Shown here piece by piece: positions 22,793 through 34,599 of a DNA stretch of 64,000 nt (positions within the stretch are counted from its first letter, which is position 1; each line of letters opens with the position of its first letter). The position numbers and the translations under genes were made by a program. Below the pieces are notes generated by a model. That model was given only the letters and a program-made list of their open reading frames with translations, did not search any database and was not told where the DNA came from. This DNA is from Hexactinellida sp. DTS-2022 (taxonomy: Eukaryota > Porifera > Hexactinellida), in contig JAPNXP010000010.1 of assembly GCA_028753945.1 (NCBI GenBank), forward strand, positions 2,173,042 to 2,237,041, given 5' to 3'.

Positions 22793-23041
22793 CAGGGAAT
22801 GAAAGGTTCACGAACGGACTGAATAAACCAAATTCAGTTCATTTCAAATTAACGCACGTTCAGTTCGTTCACGTTCACCTCCTAACTTCAACACCACCAG
22901 CGTTCGTTCAGTTCGTTCAACTGCCGTTCAGGCAACCGTTGACGTTCGTTCAGTTCGTCCAGCGTAAATGCCATCAAAGTCTTGCGTTCAGTTCGTTCAG
23001 TTCAAGTTCAATAAGTTCGTTCGTGAACCTTTCATTCCCTG
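22793..23041. mobile_element. hAT-type MITE with GTTCAGTTC motif body
   Basis: Ends CAGGGAATGAAAGGTTCACG and CGTGAACCTTTCATTCCCTG. Target duplication GTTTGTAT is at 22785-22792 and 23042-23049. The body is largely GTTCGTTCA units. Present in the right arm only, so it arrived after the arms were last made alike. Confidence 0.95.
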
Positions 23042-23964
23042 GTTTGTATGTACCGAATACACGAGGATAGCAGCCGGCATTCGATCTCTTTCGCAATTAC
23101 ACAAACTCCTTAGTGTTTATTGAGACAATGTAGTCTAGTCATTAATTGTGTGCAGGTACCAGTGTGTGCCCGCACACACTAATACACTGATTGTGTGCGG
23201 TCATACAGCAGTGTGTACCTGCACACACTAACATGACAGTGTGTGTGGTACACACCGCAACATAAATACATGTAAAAATTTACTTGTTTATCATCCAGAT
23301 TTTTTAGAAAATAAGGACGGCGGACGGGATTTTCTTTTTCTTTTTTATTCCATTAATATGAAACAACATATCCAATATCAAATAAAATACATATTCTGAT
23401 TTAATTTAATTAGAAAAACACAAGGCAATGCCCAAAATATAAAAGTAATGCTCTAAAATTCTTGACTTATTAAAATTGATACATTAGGAATATTTAACAT
23501 CAGTCAATAGCTAATATTTTGCACTATTAAGTTCATAAGTTAATAGTAAATGAATCCGGACGGAGTGTAAAAATTGGGACGGGCGGGAATATTAAACAAG
23601 TAATTTATTTGATAGGGCCTAACTTTTGTAGTATTAGGTTTCAGATATTCGAATTTTTCGAGTAAATGCTCAAAGTTCGAGAGGTTCTATTAATGCTAGC
23701 ATAAAATGGGTGGTTCTAAACAATTCCTTATTCCAAAATACACCATATAAATATTTTAATGAAAAAAAAAAGGTAAAAATATCGGCGATTTTTGGCCCCT
23801 GGTCCCCAGGTTTGAAGGGGTGTAAAAAATTTTCCTCACAGCTTTGGGCTTGCAACTTTTTTTCTATGTTTATTCGGACATAGAAGAAGACGCTAGTGTA
23901 GAAATTGTTTGGTAACAATTTTTTTCGAGGTTGACCTATAATTTGGGCTAAAATTCCCTAACTA

Positions 23965-24330
23965 TATAATACCCGTTAAAAGATAAATTCTAGCTTGATT
24001 TAAATTTTCTTTAATTTGTTTACCTATTTGTGTAAACAACAACAACAAATATTCATAATAGAATTAATAAATGAGAAATTCGAAATCAGCATACTTATTT
24101 ACCAATTATACATTTGGAACTTATTCTCTATCTCAATTATAAATGCGGTTTCTATTCCCCCATCACTTTAATACAATCCGGACAAACACACACAAACACA
24201 CACACAATAATCGAGATTTTTTAATACGAGCCCTTCGTTCTCGGTCGCTTCGCGACGGATTACTCTCACAAAGGCCGCTTCGCGACCTTTGTTCGTTCGT
24301 GGTAGACACTATGTGAACAAATAACGGGCG
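23965..24330 (-). mobile_element. Helitron-like fragment with GC-rich 3' hairpin
   Basis: The minus strand reads GCGAAGCGACCGAGAACGAA...GGGCTCG (ending 24227) and then a CA/TG microsatellite and TTTGTCCGGATT, as in the other copies. AAATNAGAAATTCGNANTCAGCATACTT near 24070 recurs at 20385. Boundaries uncertain. Confidence 0.35.
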
Positions 24331-24779
24331 CTTCACGGCCTTACCCACCATGAGGTAGAAAACAGAATAGAGAAAATATTTATCTAGTTCAAATAGGAAT
24401 TTATATAAACACTAATGCATACTAAATATCTAAACTTATGCATTTCTGTATGCTATTAATAATTCTCTAATAGAACTAACTAAACTGAAATCATGCAGGT
24501 GGAGACAGCAGGTAATCACCAAACCTCAATATGTGCAGTGAATTTAATATGTGAATATGTGCAGTGAATTTAAAGCAATGATAATAATAATAATAATATA
24601 TTACTAATTAATTCCACGTGACGTCATAAACCCATAAATCGGTATACGTGTGTCTCATTTCATGTTGTCTTGCAATCTAAAATTGTGGGCGAATCGATAA
24701 GAACTGAGAGTTATTCCCAAATAAGTGCCTTTATGACGTCATAATCCCATTATTTTGTATAAAAAAACAATAGATCGTT
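24331..24779. other. Non-coding interval
   Basis: AT-rich. Two TGACGTCA octamers (24619-24626, 24734-24741). No gene. Confidence 0.4.
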
Positions 24780-25078
24780 GTCGCAGTACAAAATTACCCC
24801 TGTATACAAATTTTCAGCTTTCTGAGACTCGTAGTCTTTCCAATAAATTCTGGACAAACACACACACATACACACACACACACACACTCACACCCAGGTG
24901 AATGTCCTTATATCAGGGGACACAGGGACGTTTTGTCCCTATATCCTAAAAGTGTCCTTATATCCATGCTCTTTTGTCCCTTTATTGGGGGATATAGGGA
25001 CAGTTTTGTCTTTATATCGACATTGACATGAACACACACACGCACACACACACAACAATTGCGCTTTTAATAGATAGA
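24780..25078 (-). mobile_element. Helitron-like 5' end with CA-repeat region
   Basis: On the minus strand it starts TCTATCTATTAAAAGCGC at 25078 after an A, followed by a long TG/CA microsatellite, TTTGTCCAGAATTTATTGGA and a GACTACGAGTCTCAGAAAG block. Same architecture as 20070-20260. A motif-repeat insert (24895-25030) splits the microsatellite. Confidence 0.5.
24895..25030. repeat. Motif-bodied MITE-like insert (TTTTGTCCCTATAT units)
   Basis: About five GTCCCTATAT/GTCCTTATAT units in both orientations between imperfect inverted ends (CAGGTGAATGTCC / GACATTGACATG). It lies inside a CA microsatellite, so a target duplication cannot be read. Confidence 0.55.
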
Positions 25079-25196
25079 TTAGCAAATATAGTTATAAATA
25101 GATTTTCTTGATTACGTTTAATGCCAATTTTTGATGTATTACATTCTTTGTTTTAGTGTGCTTCTTCTATTAAAAACGTTATACGTAGTAGGGTCC

Positions 25197-27866
25197 TACT
25201 ATAGTTTATACCAAAGCCTACTCTATATATGGCCTGACAGTAACCTAGAAAATGTGGACCAAGGATGAAGGATAAGATGGTAATATTTATCCAACCACAA
25301 TATTTAATTTCAAAAATAATAATCATAATCAACCACATTAATTAGAGATATTCTTGAAATATATACAATTATTGATCAGATTTTATTCCAAACTCTTCTA
25401 TTGACGTAAAATCTCATCCTTTTAATTTCGCTTTGGTATTTTATTCATATTAGCTTCTATTCATGCCTAACTCGTGTTCTGTTCCCGGATGCAAAAGCAA
25501 CTACAACCCAGATTACCATGTTCCTTGTGTTCAAGATGCCTCAAAATCCACCAACCCTGAATCATGCCTGGACATACGCTCTTCGTCGCGAGGATATCGG
25601 TGACCTGAAGGTGGTCTATGTATGTATCAACCATTTTCAGAAAAAAAACATAGACTACACTTTCCAAGTCCCAAAAGGAGATAGTACTTTTACTGAAGCA
25701 CCGCGGGCAAAGCCAAAGCTGGAGGAAGGCGCTGTACCAAGTTTGCTGCCCGGCTGCCCAGCATATTACTCATCCAAACCTAACAAACTGAATCGCTTCT
25801 CATACGATGCAAAAGAGGAAGAATTGATGAACCAAACACTACAACTCAGCTTGAGATCCGAGAGTCAAGAGAAAGAGAAGTTTGTGGTAACTCTCCACAG
25901 GACTTGAAAGATAAGTTAACCTTGATTTCTTTACCTTATAGTTGGTTGGTGTGGTTCCGTAATGAGACTAACATAACGTTTGTTCTCGCTAAAATGGCTA
26001 AAAAATATCTCAGTAGATTTGTACCTTGAAATCAATGCTTATTTATCCACCTCAGCCTATTTTAATGGACAGAGTATATCCGTTTCCATTGCTGCAATTA
26101 GTGACTTGCGAGAAATTGAATCTGTTTGCAGGAACTTGCTTTAAAATACAACTCTAGTTCTTATTGTTATTATCCCCTTAAGTTCGGTTGTGCATCCTTT
26201 GAAGATGTATGTCAATTATATAATTCAAAAAGAACAAGTTTATCCAAGTTAGCTCCTAATTTGACTATGGAGTCATGTTTTCCGTCTAGCATAGAGCGTC
26301 AAAATGTAAAACTGGTTTTGAAAGTCGTTAACGAATTAACAATATCTGCACTCACTATCCAGAATATAGAAATAAAACTCCGGAGTTTGTTGATACCCTT
26401 CTTACTGTTTGGAAATTATTCAACGTTAACACACCATTTAAAAGAATAGTTTGAACGATAATTTCTCTAGACCTTTGACTTTTAATGACGAGCGATTTCT
26501 ATTTTGACTCATGTAGTTTTGGTTAGATGCTTGGCAAAGTTTACCAGAAAAAATTGGCGAACTGAGTAAACAAACATACACCAGTTTTAGACATGCTTGT
26601 ATTACCTTACCACAAATTACCAATCATTTGACTCAATCTTATGGCTTTACATATGTGTTGTCCTCCTTTCTACAGACGGATCCCTTGGAACACCATTTCG
26701 GTCTATACCGTATGATGTCGGGTTCTAATTATCACATCTCCAATCTTCAAATCCTTGAACCGAGCGTCGACTTAAACTTTCTAGCATAATCAAACATATT
26801 TACTGACCAACAAGACACTTCCTTTCAATCTATTCAGTCATTTGTTAAGTCATTTTCTTCTCCGTATAGCGTATTCCACTACTGATGGTGAGTTCAATTT
26901 GGAGCCATTTCTTGATGCGATTAATGATCTATCAACAATTGATTGTGGTTCACAGTTGCTTCAATCATTAGCCTTTATTGCAGGCTATACTGTCCATCAG
27001 TACCTGAAACAAACAAAACCGTGTCATGTCTGTCCATATGCTAACAGTTGATAAAGAATTTCTCCTTGATTTAGACCTGGACTCTCAGTATAAACTTCTG
27101 CAGCTAACGGACCGTGGCGGACTTAAATATCCATCTGAGCCAGTTTTAAATTCCATATTTGTTATATGGAAGACCTTTAGTGCCATCGAAAACAATAAAG
27201 AGCTGATGGCGAAGCTTGTAAGTGGACCTTCTAGAAAATACTAGTTGAACTCACGTTGATGTATTTGGAAGATAGCGATAATCGTGATCAAAGTATTTGG
27301 AAGTCTACTTGTATTAGCTGTGGTGGTTTAGTTGGAACATCTTATCGAAGCTCGTCTTTACTGCAGCGAATTGCTTTCTTGCAAACAAAGTTAAGAATTA
27401 TAACTCGCTGGTTCTTTCAAACATATACAAAGCGTAAATTTAAGAAATTCTCTTAATTATGTGTCTACTTATTTGTATTTACCATGATTTGTATTACTCT
27501 GTTATTCTTATTTCTATTATGTAGTTAAGTGTGTCGTGTGTCACTGCTAGAGCCAAAGAGAGAAAGAGGAGAGAGGAAAGAAAGCAAATAATTGTGTATT
27601 ATTTACTGTATATTAATATAGAAATTGTACTGTTTGTGTTTATTATTACTATTAAATTATGAAAATCCAATCACCGTTCTCATTACAGCTAATATTAATT
27701 ACGGGCTAGCAGGGCTGAGTTATGTTTACGACCTAGAGACCCATAAAGAACTTAGTAGTTCAATATAGAAAACATTAAAAAATTAAAATTTCCCATCTTC
27801 TTGTGCATCCCTGTTACATCTACTGTCAGGCCATATATAGAGTAGGCTATGTTTATACTATAAGTG
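25197..27866 (+). mobile_element. P-type (THAP) transposon, 2.7 kb, degenerate
   Basis: Imperfect inverted repeats of about 45 bp (25197-25242 and 27821-27866) share AGCCTACTCTATATATGGCC and TGACAGTA. They enclose a plus-strand gene with a THAP finger and P-element-type transposase landmarks. Outer ends are not sharply defined and no 8-bp duplication could be confirmed. Confidence 0.7.
25463..27456 (+). pseudogene. THAP / P-element-type transposase remnant
   Basis: It starts MPNSCSVPGCKSNY (25463), the first half of a C2CH THAP zinc finger. After a frame change comes FKMPQNPPTLNHAW...VYVCINHF with the C..H pair, then the LEEGAVPSLLPG motif (25720-25750). Downstream blocks are SSIERQNVKLVLKVVNE (26290-26335), TDPLEHHFGLYRMMSGSNYH (26680-26740), and a C-terminal segment to 27456 including LQSLAFIAGYTVHQYL (26960-27005) and a CHVCPY Cys pair. 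These are the ordered landmarks of THAP9/P transposases (DNA-binding finger, GTP-linked catalytic region). Multiple stops and frame changes make it a pseudogene. Confidence 0.75.
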
Positions 27867-28374
27867 CACACTATTAAATTTACCTCTGTCGGACTTCCGG
27901 CCGGCCGTACGTGATGGCCTGACTAGACCATTGGTGATAGAGCTTTCAAATTTAGATAGGAGATTTAGAATTTCCTGGAGATAATCACCTCGAAGCCTGA
28001 ATTCTCAATTTTGTCTTTGTTAGTCAGTTATATCGAAATTTGTGTTTTGGTCTAGTTACTCTTTTATAATTCGAATTAGCAATTAAAAATAGATACGTTG
28101 TATTCTCCTAAGGATGATCTTTCTATTTATCAATTATAATGAATAGGTAGCTAATCAATTCTAGGTTTTATTAACGATTATTTACATAAATCAGCCATCT
28201 TCTCCATATAATAATTTGAATATTGAAATTCTAGCTGAATTAAACATTTGGAAAAGTGCAATCAGAAGGAGCACACTCCCATACCGTCTGTGAGGGTTTT
28301 TTTAATTCTTAATATCACCAAACGGCAGTTCAAAATCCCTCTCCTTCGTCTGATCGCCCACATGGCACATGGAT
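27867..28374. other. Intergenic interval
   Basis: No gene. A 30-bp block near 28268-28298 (GAAGNAGCACACTC...CCGTCT...GAGG) recurs at 41267-41297 upstream of the cap methyltransferase gene. Confidence 0.4.
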
Positions 28375-28611
28375 CAGGCCTTCATCTGGGTGCGCGGCGC
28401 GCACCCAGGGGTGCGTGATTTCAAGAAAAATTGCTGGAAGGGTGCGTGAAATTGGAATTATTTTGGGTGCGAAGTGCGTACCCAGAGTATTTTAATACTA
28501 ATTTTGGTCTTTTTTTTGATAAATGTCCTATTTTTGGAGAATTTGGGTGCGCGATTGTAAAATGAACATCACTTTGGGTGCGCGGATCTCTTAGGGCTAG
28601 ATGAAGGCCTG
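28375..28611. mobile_element. hAT-type MITE with GGGTGCGYG motif body
   Basis: Ends CAGGCCTTCATCTGGGTGCG and its near inverse ...GATGAAGGCCTG. Target duplication ACATGGAT is at 28367-28374 and 28612-28619. About seven GGGTGCG(C/T)G units in the body. A related end (CAGGCTTTCATCTGGGTGCG) lies at 34603 and, inverted, near 34394. Confidence 0.93.
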
Positions 28612-28619
28612 ACATGGAT

Positions 28620-29095
28620 GTTAACATAGCATCCTGGACAAAAGTGCGCACCACTTGTAACGTTTCCACATGCGACACAGAGTCCTGGTAACTCAAATGG
28701 AAGGTAATTATCCGTCCGTGATTGGGTGTATTGATAATATAACGAGGGAAATAATATTCTTCCCTATCTTCATTGTCAGAAAATGTGTTTCGAACTTGGC
28801 TGTTTCTATTTTCACTAATGATTGTGCCTCTTGGAAAAGGCAGCGAAAGTTGAGATTAGTAATCATGATAAAAGTTAGGCGGTGGAAATTTGGATGGAAG
28901 TTGAGTCAATTCATCTTCACTGTGAGACGGCGATGGTGTAATAGGCTCGTGGAATGCTTCATAATCAGAGTGTACTTCTGGCGTCATTGTGTTGTCATTA
29001 TTGACCTATAAAATATGAACAGTTAAAAATTGTGAAAATGGAAAAATAATAATAATAATATTTTCGAAATCTGGAACTAATTACCTCATCAATGA
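28620..29095. other. Non-coding interval before the integrase remnant
   Basis: No convincing protein on either strand. May include the C-terminal end of the element whose integrase begins to its right. Confidence 0.35.
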
Positions 29096-29945
29096 AATTA
29101 AACAAGTCATCTTCACTGTTGATCCTTCCCCAAATTCATCGGGAATATTAAAATAAGATAATTCAAATGATGGGTTTTGCCATATACAACTTCATAAAGT
29201 GTGTTTTTAATGTAGTATGATAAGAAGTGTTGTGGTTGTACTTTACTCATCTAGATATTTAACCCAGCATTGATCATTGTTATTGTTGTGCATTATTGAG
29301 TAGAGAGAATCTTTGACTTCACGATTTACCCTCTCAACGGCTCCCTGAGTTTCTGGATGCCGGGGTTTTCCATGTACTATCTTTTCAGTAGGCCATTTAG
29401 TTTGTAAAGTAGAAAAGAGAAGTTCGTTCCCGAATTCACGACCATTGTCAGAGTGGAGTAGATGCGGTGGACCTTGTTAGCAGAATATATCAAGCAAGGC
29501 CTCACAAACTTCATGTGCAGTTTTATATATTAAAGGTGTTAAATTTTACTTATTTGTGAAATGATCTATATAAACTAGTAAATACTTGTATGGAGTTTTT
29601 GATCTGGTGACATGTTTGAAATTGGATCCATATCACTCAAATCAATTAAATCTACCTGGCCTCGGTTAAGATAGTTGTTAGATTTTATTGGTTTCGTGAC
29701 AATTGATTTGAATGATTCTTTAGCTTTCTTTAGGTAACATGTTTGTCAAGTACTTACATAGAACCCGAAAATATCTTCAGTAATGCCATTATAATGTTGT
29801 GCTACTTGTTTATACAACCGAATTCGCCCACTATGTCGACCCTCAGCATTATGTATCTGATCGAGTTTGTCAAATATTTCTCCATTGCGACAACACTTTT
29901 AGCAGGTATGGAACCTTTTTCTTTTTTAGAAAGAATATGTGTCCC
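29096..29945 (-). pseudogene. GIN/Ginger-type integrase remnant
   Basis: On the minus strand, in order: a zinc-binding segment (LDQIHNAEGRHSG, followed by STCQTCYLKK), a NYLNRGQVDLIDLSDMDP stretch, then a core segment with HLLHSDNGREFGNEL and KPRHPETQGAVERVNREVKD. This is the HHCC plus DDE layout of GIN-1-like integrases, as used by Ginger DNA transposons. It is broken. It is a different element from the one at 13115, and no inverted-repeat ends were found. Gypsy ancestry of the domain is shared by the whole family. Confidence 0.65.
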
Positions 29946-31484
29946 TTAATATGAGACGAGATGGTACGTTTTTTGTATCCTTAACCACTTTTCAGACTCT
30001 GTTTTGTCCAAAGGCTTCTCTCCTAATAAACACAAGACTTTATGTGTAATATATTGTCTTGGAAATCTTTGGCTAGTTGTATCTCTTGATATAGAATTGG
30101 GCTTTTCGGTAAACTCTCTCGATGAGAGGGACCAGGATTTGGTTCAATATCTTCAGACAACATCAGTAAATTGATCAGAGAAACGTATATACTTATAGAT
30201 TCCCGAAGAGAATCGTTGCACAGATCGCTTAGATTTTACTATATCCTAGTACATTCCCCCCTAGATTTTGGCCTGGCTACGCCCTTGACGAAGAGGTGAG
30301 GTTGGCTGATATTTGATACTGTATATTGAAACAAGTTGTTGATTTTCTAAAATTTCAGAACGAGTAGAACGATATGATAGTCTTGAAAAATAAACTGGGG
30401 GAGTTTTGAGTAAAACTGGGCGAGTTTCGAGGAAAAACAGGGCGAGTTTTTTTAAAAACATGGGGATTGAAGACAGAACGTCAAGAAGATAATTATAAAT
30501 ACACTTGTCGTATTCAACATCATCAATAAGGTAAAGATAGTGCAAAGGGATAGCAATATGCAGCAATTCGATTTGAGTAATACGTGTTGTGTATTGTATA
30601 ACTGAGGAGCGAACAAGATAAAAGTAAAAATTGAAACTAGACATTTGGTGATAGATCAAAGTAGGAACTAGAACAAATGTTAATTAGACAACCAATAGCA
30701 AAAGAGAACACTTTATCGTTGTATACGCTAGTGTATATTTACGATCATGAAAATAGTGATTTTCGTGCATATACGCTAGTGTGTATGCATATAGTCTAGA
30801 AACTTAGTGTGCATGCATGCGCACTAATCTTTTGTAAACGCTGCAACATATATGTTACACGCAAATCGTGAAATTGCCTATTTCATGCATTGAGCAAACA
30901 AATTGCTCAATGGTTGTAATGGGCATCTGTATTGTCCATTTCATAGAATGGACATTAGGTCGCTCATTTCATGAAATTGTCAACCAAAGTATTGGACACT
31001 TCATGAAATGTGCAATGCTATTTATCTAACGATTAGTAGGATATGAAATATGTAGACATTAAATTTGGTAGCACATTATATTATTCTAAATAACACAACA
31101 ATGTTGTCTAGCTGTTTTCAACTCGGGCGAATCTATATATAGTCACGTGATTCTTTCCCATGACAACCGCTGTTGCATTTTAGCCCGGCCTTCAAACATG
31201 AGCAACGCTTTGTCAAACAATTGCTCTATATTTACGAAATCCCTTACAAGTTACAAGCACATATACTCTGTACACGGAACAATTTCGCGAATCGATAATT
31301 CTTCATCTGTTGTATCTTCAAATTCCAATAAATTTAAAATAAACTCAATTTGATTTCTTGTGAGTCTGCCTCTTATTTATGCAGTTCTAGTTCCTACTTG
31401 ATAACCTCTCTGATCAAATTCCAAAACTTGCCCAATAATATTTGGTGGTTCACCTTCGCTCCAATCAATTGGAAGGATTGCTAT
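29946..31484. other. Intergenic stretch, no supported gene
   Basis: A GGCCTGGCTACGCCCTTG block at 30270-30287 looks like one end of a CAGGGGCGTAGCC-type hAT MITE; its partner end was not found. 30880-31015 holds several short palindromes (TTCATGAAAT, ATTGAGCAAACAAATTGCTCAAT). A 132-codon open frame on the minus strand (30261-30659) has no recognisable features. Confidence 0.4.
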
Positions 31485-31486
31485 TA

Positions 31487-31640
31487 CAGTAGAAATCGGG
31501 TTTTTTTGCCCCCTAAATGCATGGAAAAAGAGGCAAAAAAACCCGATACGAAAAAACCCCCGTATTTAACATCATACAGTGCTATGAGGTTATGAAGAAA
31601 CATGGAGAAGCAAGGAGGCAAAATAACCCGATTTCTACTG
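31487..31640. mobile_element. mariner/pogo-like MITE, 154 bp
   Basis: Ends CAGTAGAAATCGGGTT and AACCCGATTTCTACTG, flanked by TA (31485-31486, 31641-31642). The inner parts also pair (GCCCCC / GGAGGC). Confidence 0.88.
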
Positions 31641-31737
31641 TATAGATTGTATTGAAATTGATTATATTTGAAGTAACGTGTTATTAGGACAACATTATAT
31701 TTGATTAGAAGTATTGATATATTTAACAAGGATTGAC

Positions 31738-31849
31738 ATCGATCGATATATCGGTCTTTGAAAAATATCGAAAATTCCCAATAAATATATCGCGATATTT
31801 TTTAAAATATCGAAAAATATCGGAAAATATCCGATATTTCCCCGATATT
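31738..31849. repeat. ATATCG-rich repeat tract
   Basis: About ten ATATCG/CGATAT units in 110 bp. Resembles the body of a motif-bodied MITE, but no paired ends are visible. Confidence 0.6.
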
Positions 31850-32093
31850 GGTGCAACTTCAGTAATAAACACCTCCTAGATTTAGTGGAGTAGGATAAAA
31901 CGCTATAAGGACACGTCTAGAACTCGCTAAATGATGAAGATAGATCAAAAGAACTCTAAAATCGGACAATAATTGACAAAGTTACGGCCAAAATCAGTTA
32001 GAAGCCAAATCCCTTGGAGAAAATTGATAACATCACAGAAGCCTTTTATAGTGCAAACAATGCTATTACAGTAGTTACTCTTGTGCATACAAG
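31850..32093 (-). repeat. Dispersed repeat, intact paralogue of the site hit by the fold-back element
   Basis: Inverse of 37515-37699 joined to 40210-40275, without the 2.5 kb insertion. The corresponding target here reads GTCTAGAAC at about 31908. Ends are defined only by where the two copies stop matching. Confidence 0.8.
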
Positions 32094-32935
32094 CTATTCC
32101 TAATCACTACACAGCTTTATTATTTTGCTAGTGACGAATTTGAGGTTTCATGTGAATTCCAATTACACTGTTCATACGCAATCACAAATTTGTTCTTTCT
32201 ATTTTGCTGCAATTTTACTGCTTGACTATGCAAACTTGCTATTTTCTACATATATACCTTATATTATAACAATAAATGACCGTTTGGGGGAAATAATTAT
32301 ATGAAAAATATGTTGATAATAATGAAATATTCCTTTTTATAGATATTAGGGGGACACTACTGTATCTACAAACAGTGAAGCATCTGCTCCTGCACTTGCT
32401 TCAATCGGTCATCAAATCTAGATGGTTTATCCCATAATTTAAGATTCTTTAAGGATTTTGTTATTCTCTAAATATCTTGAAATTCTAATACAAGGACGAG
32501 ACGATAGATAAGGTAATGTTGACTACAGGCGTCGCTCCCAGTTATAATACTATTTATTGTCCTAGTATCCAAGTCCAAATTCTACCAGAGTATAAATTTA
32601 ATATAATTATTTGAGTGGTATCATATTCTATAATGATTTATCATACTATTTAATCCGCTCCACAGCTAATATCTTTCATATAACTGTATAATTTGGTAAA
32701 GCTACACTCCATCCATATGATAAATTATGGAGACGTTATCAAGTAACTGTAATAGATTATACTACTACTCCTTAATTTTAATAATAATCACAAAATTATA
32801 CTAAGATCAATCACTTAAATGAGCAATAACACTTTTCTGAAACAGTCCTGCTCAGCGAAATCTTTAACAAAGAGTAGAGCACTATTTCTATTAAAGTATT
32901 ATATTAGGCCATATTAACAAAATAACGTATTTATC
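32094..32935. other. AT-rich intergenic stretch
   Basis: No gene, repeat pair or clear element end seen. Confidence 0.4.
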
Positions 32936-33250
32936 ATCTCTGTCCGTCCCAAATTTCACCCCCGTCCGGATATTTTTTATTAGTATCTTCTGAACATAAT
33001 TGTACAAATATTAGCTATAAACTTGTGAAAGTACTCTAATGTATCAATTTTTAATTTATAAGTGTTGTATTTAGGGCATTACGTTAATTATTTGGCATTG
33101 TTATGTGATTTCTAATTAAATTAAAATTAATATTGTTTATTATAGGGTAATGATATTTGCATATTACTGAAATACAAAATAAAAATAAAATCCCGCGCAA
33201 TCGGTATTTTCTTAAAAAATCTGATTGATAAACAATTAATTTATTTTACT
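32936..33250. repeat. Relative of the long arms at 20.4-23.9 kb, upstream of the Merlin transposase
   Basis: Shares with 20790-21100 an ordered series of blocks: CCGTCCGGAT, ATATTAGCTAT, CTAATGTATCAATTTT, TTTCTAATTAAATTAA, AAAATCCCG, AAAAAATCTG, GATAAACAA. Clearly diverged. Probably the left terminal region of the adjacent Merlin element. Confidence 0.7.
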
Positions 33251-33520
33251 TGGCCTTATTAATTAACACAGTCTGTTAGTTTAATAATGTAAATAAAATT
33301 ATTTAAACAGAGTTAATGTCTAAATAATCGACTTTAGATACGAGTCTGTGCGTAAAGAATGTGTTCGTATTGTCATGTGCAAAATTGTCGTTACTAACTA
33401 GGTATTGTTTCTTCTAGCAACCACCAAGTAAACCACAGTGCATTCCAAACATTAAATATTGTCACTACCTTAGGAAAAAAATAGTATATAAACACAGATT
33501 AATTTTATTCTAAACTTTAA

Positions 33521-34590
33521 ATGGATTACATACCGTTGCAAATCCCACTTATCATTCCCGACATCCCAACTGACTTTCTTCTCCCTTACCTGTACTCTCT
33601 AACATCAAACTGTCAATACACGATTAACTGGTTACGGGATTATGGCCTTTTAGCTCGTGCAATGCAATGCAAATGTGGTGAGGAAATGTATGAGGGTGCC
33701 TACGCCAACTCCCAGGATGGTTACAAGTGGGAATGTCGCGCATGCAAGAGTTCCTGTTCAAATAGTTTTTGTTCCTTTTTGCATCCTTCCAAACTGTCGA
33801 TTACTTCGCTTCTTCAATTCACGTATCTCTGGTGTGAGGAAATTCGTCACACGCTATTATGGAGAAGCAGTTGCAGTGGGCACCAGCTACTGTTGTTGAT
33901 TGGAAGAACTTTATGAGGGATATCTGTGTTGAAGAGGTCATACAAGATGCTGAACCCTTAGGTGGTCCCGGGATTATCGTGGAGATTGTTGAGTCCAAGT
34001 TCGGCAAACGTAAATACAACCGCGGAAGATTAGTAGTGGGTACATGGGTTTTTGGAATAGTCGAGAGAGATACAGGCCGAATGGTTATGTTATGTGTACC
34101 AGATAGATCTGCTGAAACTCTGCTACCCCTTATCCAACATTACGTCCTACCTCTCCATTGTATACTCAGATGAGTGGGCTGCATACAATATCTTGGCTCA
34201 TACATCCCAGTACGGTGCGCTCCTAAAGGAGTGTAATTTGGCGGGATTTGTATCTAGGCGTACAAAAATCAAGTCTAGGTTTACAATATCGAGAGGTGCT
34301 CCCATATACTTAATACAAGATGACTAATCTAGGCGTACAAAATGAAAACTTAACGAGCTCAAACTAAATCTAGGAGCGCGGTAAATTTTACTGGATGAAA
34401 GCCTGCCCCCAGTTACGCATCACACTGTGAACCATAGTGAGAACTTCGTGAATCCAACTGCTGGTGTGCATACTCAAGGAATTGAAGGTAGCTGGAACAT
34501 TGTTAAGAAAAGAAAAAGAAGAGGATCAACTACTAATCCAAGTGCAACCAGGGTGGGTGAGCGCAGAATAGAATATCTCTATATATATAT
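33521..34590 (+). pseudogene. Merlin-type (IS1595/ISXO2-like) transposase, degenerate
   Basis: Starts MDYIPLQIPLIIPDIP (33521). An N-terminal zinc ribbon follows (MQCKCGEEMY...KWECRACK). After a frame change, the catalytic part has VEIVESKFGKRKYNRGR (about 33980-34030), YSDEWAAYN (about 34160-34190) and, after a non-coding insert at about 34210-34395, HHTVNHSENFV and GVHTQGIEGSWNIVKKR (34440-34510). These are landmarks of the DDE fold in Merlin/ISXO2 transposases. In relatives the first motif is VEIDESKFG; here the Asp is Val (GTT), so catalysis should be lost. The insert ends in GATGAAAGCCTG, the end of a MITE family also seen at 28375. Confidence 0.8.
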
Positions 34591-34599
34591 ATCTCATAT

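Larger units (their letters stand above)
20445..23932. mobile_element. 3.5 kb element with inverted arms of about 930 bp, probably Merlin-related
   Basis: 20445-21375 and 22742-23932 (less a 249-bp MITE and its 8-bp duplication) are near-identical inverted arms starting AACCTCGAAAAAAATTG. Similarity may extend outward by about 20-30 bp (TAGTTAGGGAATT at 20424 and inverse at 23964). The arm segment 20790-21100 resembles 32936-33250, which lies just upstream of a Merlin-type transposase, so this is probably a non-autonomous relative. No transposase lies between the arms. The target duplication was not resolved. An 82-codon open frame occurs identically in both arms but is only a consequence of the repeat. 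Confidence 0.75.

Noticed and set aside
30261-30659. 132-codon open frame on the minus strand
   Set aside because: Runs across a MITE end and low-complexity AT-rich DNA; no motif or codon signal.
31147-31353. Short open frame with Ser/Asn-rich composition
   Set aside because: AT-rich composition bias and no recognisable domain.
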